Below, in pieces: positions 9,630 through 17,751 of a stretch of 64,000 nucleotides of DNA; position 1 is the first letter of the stretch, and every line of letters begins with the position of its first letter. Origin of the DNA: Lysinibacillus sp. OF-1 (GTDB taxonomy: Bacteria > Bacillota > Bacilli > Bacillales_A > Planococcaceae); contig NZ_CP102798.1 of the NCBI RefSeq assembly GCF_028356935.1, positions 1,736,001 through 1,800,000 on the forward strand, in the 5' to 3' direction. A program made the translations under genes and the position numbers. A model generated the notes under the pieces. It searched no databases and was not told the origin of the DNA. It was given only the letters and a program-made list of their open reading frames with translations.

Positions 9630-9639
9630 TCAGAAAATT
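9625..9639 (+). promoter_or_regulatory. CodY-box-like sequence
   Basis: AATAATCAGAAAATT matches 13 of 15 positions of the CodY consensus AATTTTCWGAAAATT. It lies over the oppF-type stop and 30 bases before the P1 hydrolase start. CodY represses peptide and amino-acid uptake genes in Bacillus relatives, so a site in this operon is plausible. AT-rich DNA produces such matches by chance, so confidence is low. Confidence 0.3.
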
Positions 9640-9668
9640 AAATTTATTTTGGAGTGGAGGTATTGCAG

Positions 9669-10631
9669 ATGTTTGGCAATATAACGGATGTGCCAGGTGT
9701 CAAAGTCGGACATCGTGAAAATAAGGAAGGGATTACAGGCTGCACGGTGCTATTAGTAGAAAGTGGGGCGGTGTGTGGAGTGGATGTTCGAGGCTCTGCA
9801 CCAGGCACTCGTGAAACAGATGCATTAGACCCTATTAATGAAATTGATCGAGTCCACGCCATCTGTTTAGCTGGGGGCAGCGCCTTCGGATTAGATGCTG
9901 CCACAGGTGTCATGCAATTTTTAGCCGAGCAAGGAATTGGCGTCGATGCAGGTGTGGCAAAAATACCGATTGTGCCGAGTGCTGTTCTCTTTGACTTATT
10001 TATCGGTGATCCTCATGCTCGACCTACTGCGCAAATGGGCTATGAAGCGGCACAAGCAGCACAAGTTGGCCCATTTACCAATGGCAATATAGGTGCTGGC
10101 TATGGCGCAACTATTGGCAAACTAGCAGGACCTAATTTTGCGATGAAGGGTGGGCTTGGTAGTGCTTCCTATGCGGGGAAAGATGGTCTCGTAGCAGGAG
10201 CCATCGTGGCAGTGAATGCCGTGGGAGATGTCAAGGACCCTGCTACACGGAAAATTTTAGCAGGAGCCAGAGATGCGCATTCTGGTCAGTGGGTGGATTG
10301 CTGTGCCTATTTAGAGCAGCATGCACAATCAGAGGCATTAGCTGGCACTAATACAACGATCGGTGTGGTAGCAGTGAATGCCAAGTTAACGAAGGCAGAG
10401 GCTAAAAAAATTGCACAGCTTACGCAAAATGCTTTAGCACGAACGATTTATCCCGTTCATACCATGCTGGATGGCGATACGATTTTTGTGCTAGGGACAG
10501 GCGATCAACCTTATGCACTTGATTATCTAGGACATTTAGCAACAAAGGTAATGGAGGAAGCCATTCTCGCTGGCATTAAAGGCGCTGATAAATTGGCAGA
10601 TGTTGAAAGCTATACAAGCATTCAAAGATAG
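9669..10631 (+). CDS. P1-family N-terminal-nucleophile hydrolase, NylC-like
   Basis: 320 residues. The fold markers of family P1/S58 (DmpA, BapA, NylC) are present: VDVRGSAPGTRETDAL (38-53), CLAGGSAFGLDAATGV (66-81), GNIGAGYGATIGK (139-151) and KGGLGSASY (160-168). A short segment GTNTTIGVVAVN (226-237) contains Asn228-Thr229-Thr230, the position where family members cut themselves to expose an N-terminal Ser/Thr nucleophile. Thr rather than Ser is the NylC type (6-aminohexanoate oligomer hydrolase), whereas DmpA and BapA use Ser. No signal peptide is seen, so it is cytoplasmic. The ATG at 9669 is favoured over an upstream GTG at 9654 by GGAGTGGAGG. It lies between transporter genes, so its substrate is probably what the transporter imports. 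Confidence 0.82.
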   Translation: MFGNITDVPGVKVGHRENKEGITGCTVLLVESGAVCGVDVRGSAPGTRETDALDPINEIDRVHAICLAGGSAFGLDAATGVMQFLAEQGIGVDAGVAKIPIVPSAVLFDLFIGDPHARPTAQMGYEAAQAAQVGPFTNGNIGAGYGATIGKLAGPNFAMKGGLGSASYAGKDGLVAGAIVAVNAVGDVKDPATRKILAGARDAHSGQWVDCCAYLEQHAQSEALAGTNTTIGVVAVNAKLTKAEAKKIAQLTQNALARTIYPVHTMLDGDTIFVLGTGDQPYALDYLGHLATKVMEEAILAGIKGADKLADVESYTSIQR

Positions 10632-10656
10632 GCATATGGGAAAAGGGGGAACGACT

Positions 10657-12213
10657 ATGCAATGGAAAAAAAGAGGACTGATGCTCGTGACATTGTTATT
10701 AGCAATTATCATGACAGCATGTTCAGGTGATGGAAAGAAAAATACGACAGGTTCAAGTTCTATAGATGGTCAAACGGTAGCCGATGTTCCACAGGAAATC
10801 GTTGTACGTGTCAATGACGATCCAGATTTTTTAGATCCACATAAGGCTACAGCGTCTATTTCCTATCAAATGATTCTTAATCTGTTTGAAGGGCTTATGG
10901 CACCTGAAACGGATGGTTCCTTGAAAGAGGGGCTTGCAGAGAGCTACGACATCTCAGAGGATGGTTTAACGTATACGTTTAAAATACGCCAAGGTGTGAA
11001 GTTTCATAATGGTGATGATTTAACGATGGAGGATATCCAATATTCCTTTGACCGTTTAATGGGGAAAAATGGTGGGGAGAAAATGTCTAATAACTTTGAT
11101 AATGTGGCATCTACGGAGGCACCTGATGCGACTACATTTATTATCAAGTTAAAAGAGCCGAACTCTAATTTCTTGTATTCATTAACAGCAAGACAATCAG
11201 CTATTATTCCTAAAAGTAATGATGGTAAGCATAATGAAAACCCAATTGGGACAGGACCATTTGCCTTTGTAAAATACGCACCTGGCACCAATTTAGAGCT
11301 CAAGAAAAATGAGCAGTATTGGCAGGAAGGATTGCCTTATTTGAATAAAGTAACCTTTGCCTTCCAATCAGATGATCAGGCAGCCATTATGAGCTTGATG
11401 GCGAATGAGGTAGATTTAACGAGTGTTCCTTGGCATCGTGTTGGTGAGGTAGAGGGTAGCTATAATTTATCCCATCAAAATAATAACTCATCATTAATCG
11501 TTACTTTTAACGAAACAAAGGCACCTTTTGATAATGTGAAGGTTCGTCAAGCGATCAATTACGCCATTAGTAAATCCGATATTATTGATTCTGTATTTGC
11601 GGGCTATGCTGTTCCTCTTGGATCTAATATGAGTCCAGCAATGGGAGACTTCCAAAAGAAGGGCTTAGAAAGCATGTATGAGCGAGATGTGGAAAAAGCG
11701 AAAGCCTTATTAGCGGAAGCGGGTTATCCTGATGGCTTTAAAACAAAAATAACGGTGTCTTCACATAATGATATTTACTCAAATATTGCCCAAATTGTAG
11801 TGGCTAATTTGCAGGAAATTGGCATTGATGTAGAAATTGAAGTAGTTGAATGGGGTATCTGGCTAGATCGTGTGTACTTTGGTCGCGACTATGAGATGAC
11901 AACGATTGATTTAACAGGTCGTGCATCTGCCTTTGAAATTTTGAATGACTATATCTCCACAAATGATAGTGAAAACTTCTTCCTGTTTAAAAACGAAGAA
12001 TACGACAAAATTATGGCTGATGTCTTGAAGGAAACTGATCAAGCTAAACAAATCGACTACTACCATCGTGCACAGGAAATTTTAGCAGAGCAAGCCACTG
12101 CGGTTTACATTGCTGATTATCAAATCGTGTGGGGTACTGACAAACAAGTGACGGGGCTTAAAAGTTATCCATTCTGGTTCCATGATATGTCTGAGGTTAA
12201 GTTTTCAAACTAG
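10657..12213 (+). CDS. Peptide-binding lipoprotein of the ABC importer (SBP family 5)
   Basis: 518 residues. The N-terminus has a Lys/Arg-rich start, a hydrophobic stretch and a lipobox MTAC, then a Ser/Gly/Lys linker, as in lipoproteins anchored outside the membrane. The mature part shows the family 5 solute-binding pattern: FLDPHKATASISYQ, LFEGLMAPETDG, GLAESYDISEDGLTYTFKIR, VKFHNGDDLTMEDI and PIGTGPFAFVKYAPG. The ATG at 10657 after AAAAGGGGGA places the signal peptide correctly; in-frame upstream starts would put charged residues before it. The ligand is likely a peptide or peptide-like amide, given the neighbouring hydrolases. It follows the P1 hydrolase gene in the same operon. Confidence 0.92.
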   Translation: MQWKKRGLMLVTLLLAIIMTACSGDGKKNTTGSSSIDGQTVADVPQEIVVRVNDDPDFLDPHKATASISYQMILNLFEGLMAPETDGSLKEGLAESYDISEDGLTYTFKIRQGVKFHNGDDLTMEDIQYSFDRLMGKNGGEKMSNNFDNVASTEAPDATTFIIKLKEPNSNFLYSLTARQSAIIPKSNDGKHNENPIGTGPFAFVKYAPGTNLELKKNEQYWQEGLPYLNKVTFAFQSDDQAAIMSLMANEVDLTSVPWHRVGEVEGSYNLSHQNNNSSLIVTFNETKAPFDNVKVRQAINYAISKSDIIDSVFAGYAVPLGSNMSPAMGDFQKKGLESMYERDVEKAKALLAEAGYPDGFKTKITVSSHNDIYSNIAQIVVANLQEIGIDVEIEVVEWGIWLDRVYFGRDYEMTTIDLTGRASAFEILNDYISTNDSENFFLFKNEEYDKIMADVLKETDQAKQIDYYHRAQEILAEQATAVYIADYQIVWGTDKQVTGLKSYPFWFHDMSEVKFSN

Positions 12214-12223
12214 AAAGGGATGA

Positions 12224-13171
12224 ATGCTTATGATGTATATCCTACGTCGAATCATCCTGTTAATAATCACCATCCTTCTAGTATCCATCATTACATTTGG
12301 CGTTTTTCAAATATTACCTGGTGATCCGGTTCGCACGATGTTAGGGACGGAGGCGGATCCCACACAAATTGAAAATTTACGATCTGAGCTCGGCTTGGAT
12401 CGTCCTCTTTATGAACAATATGTAGATTGGATGAAGGGCTTATTGACAGGGCAATTAGGGAATTCCATTCGATTTTCCATGCCAGTAAAAGAATTATTAT
12501 TTGATCGACTTCCTGTCACCATGTCATTAGCAGGGCTTACCCTTATTATGGTCTTAATCATTTCCTTACCTTTAGGGATGTTTGCTGCAAGAAGACAAAA
12601 TAAATTAAGTGATGTGTCATTATCCACTATGACGCAAATTGGGATGGCAGTACCATCCTTTTGGCTAGGGATGATGCTTATTCTTTACATTGGCTTACAG
12701 TTTAGCTTCTTTAAAATTAGTGGCTATATTCCTTGGACCCAAAGTATAGCAGGAGCACTTAGCACGCTTATTCTTCCAGCTTTAACGATTGCCATTCCAC
12801 AAATTGCGGTGAATTTCCGTTATGTCCGTACAGCTATTCTAGAACAAGTCCAACTCGATTATGTCCGTACAATTCGCAGTAAAGGGATGTCTGAACAAAA
12901 TGTAATGTATAAGCATGTATTAAAAAATTCGATGATCCCGATTTTAACGGTTTTTGGTTTGATCATGGCAGAGGTAGTAGCAGGAACGATTATTGTGGAG
13001 CAGGTGTTTTCCTTGCCAGGTATCGGTCAGCTACTAATTACGGCTATTAGTAATCGTGATTTTCCACTTGTGCAGGGGATTGTCATGTATATTACAGTAG
13101 CTGTCGTCATGATTAATTTTATCGTTGATGTTTTATATTCTGTGTTGGACCCTAGAATTCGATTACGTTAA
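12224..13171 (+). CDS. Peptide ABC transporter permease (DppB/OppB type)
   Basis: 315 residues with about six membrane helices. The N-terminus ILRRIILLIITILLVSIITF followed by LPGDP and a large external loop is typical of DppB. The EAA-type coupling loop near YVRTIRSKGMSEQNV contacts the ATPase. The C-terminus has the family's VEQVFSLPGIGQLL segment. ATGs at 12224, 12230 and 12233 are all in frame; AAAGGGA at 12214-12220 fits 12230 at least as well as 12224, so the exact start is uncertain by two or three codons. It pairs with the following permease. Confidence 0.92.
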   Translation: MLMMYILRRIILLIITILLVSIITFGVFQILPGDPVRTMLGTEADPTQIENLRSELGLDRPLYEQYVDWMKGLLTGQLGNSIRFSMPVKELLFDRLPVTMSLAGLTLIMVLIISLPLGMFAARRQNKLSDVSLSTMTQIGMAVPSFWLGMMLILYIGLQFSFFKISGYIPWTQSIAGALSTLILPALTIAIPQIAVNFRYVRTAILEQVQLDYVRTIRSKGMSEQNVMYKHVLKNSMIPILTVFGLIMAEVVAGTIIVEQVFSLPGIGQLLITAISNRDFPLVQGIVMYITVAVVMINFIVDVLYSVLDPRIRLR

Positions 13172-13183
13172 GAGGTGGCTACC

Positions 13184-14011
13184 ATGAAACAACTACAGCG
13201 CTATACTAAAAAAATCAATTTAGTCATTGGTCTCCTCGTTATTGTCGGCTTTTTGCTCGTCATGCTTGTTAGTTTCTTTTATACACCACATGATGTCAAT
13301 GCGATGAATATACCTGAAAAATTGCGTGGACCTGGTGGTGCCTATATGTTTGGAACAGATGAATTCGGGCGTGATATTTTTAGCCGCATTATGAAGGGGA
13401 CACAAACAGCCTTTGCTGTGGGTCTATTAACCGTGGCAATTGGAACGGTGTTTGGCATTCTTATCGGTGGTATTGCGGGCTATATTGGTGGCTGGATCGA
13501 TGAAATCTTTATGCGGACGATGGACGCTTTAATGGCTTTTCCAGGCATTATTTTAGCCTTAATGCTTGTAGCAGTATTCGGTCCAGGGATTACAAATACC
13601 GCTATAGCGCTTGGCATTATCGCTATTCCAGCTATTGCAAGGATTGCACGTAGTGGCTTTGTGCAGCAACGTGACTCGGAATATGTACTGGCAGCGAAAT
13701 TAATCGGGGTCAAGCCTTATAGCATTATGTTCCGCCATATTTTACCGAACATTTCGTCGCAAATTATTGTGGCTGCAACCGTGACATTTGCGACGGCGAT
13801 GTTAGCCGAGGCAGCACTAAGCTATTTAGGGCTTGGAGTACAACCACCAAACCCTAGCTGGGGCAGAATGTTAAAAGATTCACAAGCCTATTTAATCGGT
13901 GCCCCTTGGTATACGTATGCGCCAGGAGGAGCCATTACCATTCTTGTTCTTGGTTTATATATGCTCAGTAATGCTTTACGAGATTTTATGGACCCACGTT
14001 CAAAATCGTAA
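13184..14011 (+). CDS. Peptide ABC transporter permease (DppC/OppC type)
   Basis: 275 residues with about six membrane helices. Family marks include FGTDEFGRDIFSRI, the coupling loop around YVLAAKLIGVKPYSIMFRHI, and YLGLGVQPPNPSWG near the C-terminus. The ATG at 13184 is preferred to the GTG at 13175 because GAGGTGG (13172-13178) is correctly spaced. It is the last gene of the operon. Its 3' end overlaps the 3' end of the convergent pucR-type gene by 12 bases, so the two transcripts run into each other with no terminator visible between them. Confidence 0.92.
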   Translation: MKQLQRYTKKINLVIGLLVIVGFLLVMLVSFFYTPHDVNAMNIPEKLRGPGGAYMFGTDEFGRDIFSRIMKGTQTAFAVGLLTVAIGTVFGILIGGIAGYIGGWIDEIFMRTMDALMAFPGIILALMLVAVFGPGITNTAIALGIIAIPAIARIARSGFVQQRDSEYVLAAKLIGVKPYSIMFRHILPNISSQIIVAATVTFATAMLAEAALSYLGLGVQPPNPSWGRMLKDSQAYLIGAPWYTYAPGGAITILVLGLYMLSNALRDFMDPRSKS

Positions 14012-15637
14012 CAAATCAGGTGCTGTTTTTTGTAAGAGTTCATATGCCTTAACAGCCATTTCAATATTGAGGCGATGGGGAGCTTGTAAAAAATCAGCAC
14101 CTAATATACTTTCTAGCCGTTCAATTCGTTTATAGAGTGTTTGACGGACGATAAACAGCTGTTCTGCCGTATCATTTTTAGCCCCGTTACAGGCCAAATA
14201 AACAGCTAATGTTTGAAATAAATCAAGGCTACTTTTTTGATCTAATAACAATATCTCTTGTAAATAATCTTTCACAAATTGTAGGAGAGCTGTCTGATCC
14301 TGCTGTAATAATAATCGATAGACACCTAGATCCTTATAGTAGATGGAGCTAGCCAATTGCTGATGTTGCATTTGAATGGCCGATTTCGCCTCTTTATAGC
14401 CAAGATGAACACTTTCAATCGACTGATAGACATTGCTAATGCCACAGCTAAGGATAAGCTGTTCAAAAAACTGTGCTGCTTTTCTCCCTATAATCTGTGA
14501 AATGGCTTGATCGAAGGAATCACGATTGTCTTTCATATAATCTGCGGCAATAAAAAAGGCTAAAATAATAATCTCATGCTGTCGTACCGAAACAGTAGGG
14601 AAAAATCCGAGCTTTTTTAAAATTGAGCGAATATACATGGCATTTTGGAGCTGTATTTCCTGCCACTCTTCTTCAGACACTGTATTAGCTTTATCATGAA
14701 GATTGAATACGACGACTCGGTAAAATAAATTACGACTCTCGATTGGCAAATAGCTTTGATAGTATGGTATATCAACGGGCTGTCCTTGAATTAAGGCAAG
14801 GATAAATTCATCCTCACGGCTTTGCTGTCGCTCCTGCAGCATGCGATTACGCATTAAAATATGGGCTATTGACATCGTAGCCCGTTCTAGATTCAACAAG
14901 GTGTAATCACTCGGCTTTGGCAGTCCAGAATGCATACATAAATAGCCCCAAACTTGTCCAAGTCCATTCACAGGGATGATGACAAAATGATCCTTATCAA
15001 TGGATAAAAGGTGCAGAGGCTCTTGTATTTCTAACTGCTGACAATGCTCCTCCATAACACGCAAGTATTTTTTAGCCTCCACAGGATAATAAAAGCTTTT
15101 TGTATCTTCTGAGACAAATAAAAAGGGCGCATCCGTATCTTGGTGGAGAACTTGTAATATTTTTAAAATTCCATTTGGCATTAACGATAATTCCATAAAT
15201 GTTTTGGAGAGTGTATCTAGCTGTGTTAGTGCCTGCTGGTGTTGATTAATTATGTACGTGTGTAAATCTTGCGTAATATCGATAAATCGTACAATGTCTT
15301 CAAAAATAATAATTGGGAAATGATGGGCGTTCGCCATAGCAATCAATTCTACAGGGACATGATCGAAATAGTCTCCAATTTCTATACAAAGACCAGCAGC
15401 TTCATTGCGAATAAGGTTTTGTAAGTAGGCGATTTGTGTTTCACGTTCGAGCTGTAAACCAACACCAGTAGTTAAAATCAATTCACCACCATTAATTAAT
15501 GTATCAAAATCTTTGATTTCTAATATATGTGTCCATAAAACTTGGCGATCAAGACCATGCTGCCCAGCGATAAGCTTCGCTGATTCAAAATGCTTGCGCT
15601 TGAGGACATCACGTACGAGTAGAGGATGTTTCGCCAT
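14000..15637 (-). CDS. PucR-family transcriptional regulator
   Basis: 545 residues. Residues 1-130 match the PucR N-terminal ligand-sensing domain (VRDVLKRKHFESAKLIAG, GELILTTGVGL, ELIAMANAHHFPIIIFED). The middle is a GGDEF-like/GAF-like region, and the last 60 residues are the PucR-type helix-turn-helix (LFQTLAVYLACNGAKNDTA, LYKRIERLESILG). Known: PucR proteins are usually activators of amide, purine or amino-acid catabolic genes that sense the substrate. The ATG at 15637 follows AGGTG by seven bases; a TTG lies one codon upstream. It sits between the operon and the aminotransferase gene, convergent to the first and divergent from the second, so it is the likely regulator of both. Confidence 0.88.
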   Translation of the reverse strand: MAKHPLLVRDVLKRKHFESAKLIAGQHGLDRQVLWTHILEIKDFDTLINGGELILTTGVGLQLERETQIAYLQNLIRNEAAGLCIEIGDYFDHVPVELIAMANAHHFPIIIFEDIVRFIDITQDLHTYIINQHQQALTQLDTLSKTFMELSLMPNGILKILQVLHQDTDAPFLFVSEDTKSFYYPVEAKKYLRVMEEHCQQLEIQEPLHLLSIDKDHFVIIPVNGLGQVWGYLCMHSGLPKPSDYTLLNLERATMSIAHILMRNRMLQERQQSREDEFILALIQGQPVDIPYYQSYLPIESRNLFYRVVVFNLHDKANTVSEEEWQEIQLQNAMYIRSILKKLGFFPTVSVRQHEIIILAFFIAADYMKDNRDSFDQAISQIIGRKAAQFFEQLILSCGISNVYQSIESVHLGYKEAKSAIQMQHQQLASSIYYKDLGVYRLLLQQDQTALLQFVKDYLQEILLLDQKSSLDLFQTLAVYLACNGAKNDTAEQLFIVRQTLYKRIERLESILGADFLQAPHRLNIEMAVKAYELLQKTAPDLLRF

Positions 15638-15776
15638 CAATTAGCACCTGCCCTTCGAATGTACAATGTCTATTTCATTATGTTAGAGAAATCAGAAAAT
15701 TTCAATATTAACTAGTTTAATAGGGAAAATGGTGATAGATAAAAAGACATCGATGATCACGATTGGAGGTCATGAT
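15638..15776. promoter_or_regulatory. pucR/aminotransferase divergent promoter region
   Basis: 139 bases between divergent starts. TGTCTATTTCAT (15667-15678) followed by AGAGAAA (15685-15691) recalls TGTCTAGTTTCAT-AGAGAAA at 3025-3044 upstream of the ten-gene operon and may be a PucR-family binding site. A CAGAAAATT half CodY box is at 15694-15702. No convincing -35/-10 pair stands out on either strand, as expected for activator-dependent promoters. Confidence 0.35.
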
Positions 15777-17132
15777 ATGGAGCAGAACGATCAATTCACA
15801 CATGATTTACAGCAAAAAGACCATGAAAATGTTTGGCATCATATGTCTATGTACAATGACAATGCGCCCCCTATTATTGAACAGGGAGAAGGAGCATGGA
15901 TTACCGATAGTTTAGGCAACCGCTTTTTAGATGGCATGTCAGGCTTATGGGCAGTGAACGTAGGCTATGGCCGTGAGCGTCTTGCTAAAGTTGCGTATGA
16001 GCAACTGAAAAAGCTATGCTATGCCCCTTTAACCCAAAGTCATGAACCGGCCATCAGACTCGCTGAAAAAATGAACAGCTTACTAGAAGATGACTATATG
16101 ATGTTTTATTCCAATAGCAGTTCGGACGCGAATGAAGTAGCCTTTAAGCTAATACGTCAATACCATCAACAAAATGGGGAAGGAACTCGTTATAAAATCA
16201 TTGCTCGTTATCGAGGTTATCATGGCAGTTCACTGGGGGCATTGGCAGCCACAGGACAGGCCTTACGTAAATATAAATATGAACCCTTAACACCAGGCTT
16301 TTTGCATGTTGCCCCACCTGATCATTATCGTCGACCAAAAGGGCAGCCCGTGGAGGCGTATAGTTTAGCATGTGCTCGTGAAATCGAGGAAAAGATCATT
16401 TGGGAGCAAAAAGAAACAATAGCGGCCGTTATTATGGAGCCACTGATTACTGGTGGTGGCGTTCTTATTCCACACCCTACTTATGTTAAGGAAGTCGAGC
16501 GCATTTGTAGACGACATGGGGTATTACTTATCATTGATGAAGTCATATGTGGCTTTGGACGAACAGGGATGCTATTTGGTCATCAGCATTTTGACATTCG
16601 ACCAGATGTCATTACTATGGGAAAGGGGTTAACAAGTGCCTACCTACCGTTATCCATCACGGCTGTACGCAAAGACATTTATGAAAAATTTAAAGAGATG
16701 GACGGCTATAGTCATTTTCGGCATATTAATACGTTTGGTGGTAATCCAGCAGCCTGTGCAGTGGCTTTAGAAAATATAAAAATCATAGAAGAAGAAGGGC
16801 TCGTACAGCGCGCAAGAGATTTGGGTATACAATTGCTACATGATTTGCAAGACTTATTGGAGCTACCCTTTGTTGGAGATATACGAGGGCTTGGGTTGCT
16901 CATAGGCATCGAGCTTGTCGAAGATAAACCATCACAAGCACCCGCAAAGCCAGAGCGAATAGCGAAAATTATAGCTGATTGTCAAGCAAACGGGTTAATT
17001 GTTGGGAGAAATGGCGAAACAGTAGAGGGCTATCATCATATCATTATATTAAGTCCGCCACTTTGCTGTACTGATGAAGATCTTGATTTTATGGTAGCCG
17101 TGTTAAAAAGAGTATTGGCAGCCAATGTTTAG
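15777..17132 (+). CDS. Class III (omega) aminotransferase, PLP-dependent
   Basis: 451 residues. Class III features: SGLWAVNVGYG near 55-64, SNSSSDANEVAFKL in the PLP phosphate-binding region, RYRGYHGSS (144-152), Asp254 in LIIDEVICGFGRTG contacting the pyridine nitrogen, and Schiff-base Lys283 in TMGKGLTSAYLPLS. Similar proteins act on omega-amino acids, beta-alanine, GABA, polyamines or DAPA with pyruvate or 2-oxoglutarate as acceptor (B. subtilis YhxA type). No biotin genes are nearby. The ATG at 15777 is chosen because GGAGGT lies eight bases upstream; the longer frame from 15729 lacks a site. Position beside the PucR regulator and the ALDH-containing operon suggests it makes the semialdehyde that ALDH oxidises (inference). 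Confidence 0.9.
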   Translation: MEQNDQFTHDLQQKDHENVWHHMSMYNDNAPPIIEQGEGAWITDSLGNRFLDGMSGLWAVNVGYGRERLAKVAYEQLKKLCYAPLTQSHEPAIRLAEKMNSLLEDDYMMFYSNSSSDANEVAFKLIRQYHQQNGEGTRYKIIARYRGYHGSSLGALAATGQALRKYKYEPLTPGFLHVAPPDHYRRPKGQPVEAYSLACAREIEEKIIWEQKETIAAVIMEPLITGGGVLIPHPTYVKEVERICRRHGVLLIIDEVICGFGRTGMLFGHQHFDIRPDVITMGKGLTSAYLPLSITAVRKDIYEKFKEMDGYSHFRHINTFGGNPAACAVALENIKIIEEEGLVQRARDLGIQLLHDLQDLLELPFVGDIRGLGLLIGIELVEDKPSQAPAKPERIAKIIADCQANGLIVGRNGETVEGYHHIIILSPPLCCTDEDLDFMVAVLKRVLAANV

Positions 17133-17174
17133 TACGTGGCGATTCCAAACATGTGGAAATACAAGGAATCGCCT

Positions 17175-17627
17175 TTAATAGTGTCGTTTATGCCCCTTTT
17201 TTACATCCTCCCAGTCAATCTCGATGTTATGCAAAACACGCGTTAGTAGATTGTGGATGCTGTCAATCTCTCCAGTGGAAAAACCTGCAAGTGCACGAGC
17301 ATTGGAATATTCGCCCTCTCGTTTCAAGAAAGGATAAATCTCTAAGCTTTTTGCTGTTGGGAAGAGCAATTTATTTTTTTTATTTCCTTGTTCAATACGC
17401 TTTTCAATAAAGCCCTTGGTCTCTAATTTTTGAATAGCCCGCGAAGCAGTCGTACGATCCACCTTTAATAGCTCTGCAACTTTTTCTTGAATGATACCAG
17501 GATTTTCACAAATTCGGATGACATATAAATATTGTCCCTTTGTTAAATCCAACTCCTTAAATTCAATATTACTAATTGAGTCTAATGCCCGTGCAATAGC
17601 ACCTATTTCACGTAAAATTTCTTTCAT
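17175..17627 (-). CDS. MarR-family transcriptional regulator
   Basis: 150 residues. A winged helix-turn-helix lies around residues 30-100: LTKGQYLYVIRICENPGI, QEKVAELLKVDRTTASRAIQ (recognition helix) and the wing GFIEKRIEQGNKKNK. Helices at both ends form the usual dimerisation part. Members are dimeric repressors released by small ligands. The start is backed by AGGAGG seven bases upstream. It is divergent from a GNAT gene across 124 bases, and that gap holds a perfect 28-base palindrome. Regulation of itself and the acetyltransferase is therefore very likely. Confidence 0.9.
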   Translation of the reverse strand: MKEILREIGAIARALDSISNIEFKELDLTKGQYLYVIRICENPGIIQEKVAELLKVDRTTASRAIQKLETKGFIEKRIEQGNKKNKLLFPTAKSLEIYPFLKREGEYSNARALAGFSTGEIDSIHNLLTRVLHNIEIDWEDVKKGHKRHY

Positions 17628-17642
17628 GGTCGATCCTCCTGA

Positions 17643-17670
17643 AATTTTTATTGTATTTGCAATAAAAATT
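17643..17670. promoter_or_regulatory. Perfect palindrome, likely MarR operator
   Basis: Two perfect 11-base arms AATTTTTATTG and CAATAAAAATT are separated by six bases (TATTTG). The palindrome overlaps a -35 TTGTAT (17651-17656) that is 18 bases from a -10 TATACT (17675-17680) reading into the GNAT gene, so binding would block that promoter. It also lies 16 bases upstream of the marR start. A second symmetric element, ATACTA-A-TAGTAT, covers the -10 at 17676-17688. Confidence 0.7.
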
Positions 17671-17680
17671 ATTCTATACT
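17651..17680 (+). promoter_or_regulatory. Promoter of the GNAT gene
   Basis: TTGTAT (17651-17656), an 18-base spacer and TATACT (17675-17680), about 70 bases upstream of the GNAT start. It is embedded in the palindrome described for the MarR-type regulator. Confidence 0.55.
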
Positions 17681-17751
17681 AATAGTATCATCTTCGAAGT
17701 GAAATTGCACCTAGTGAAGATGGTCAATAGGAGAAACTAGGAGGAATATTC

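Noticed and set aside
15638-15776. Sigma-54 type promoter for the aminotransferase gene
   Set aside because: No GG-N10-GC pair was found, and PucR regulators do not need sigma-54.
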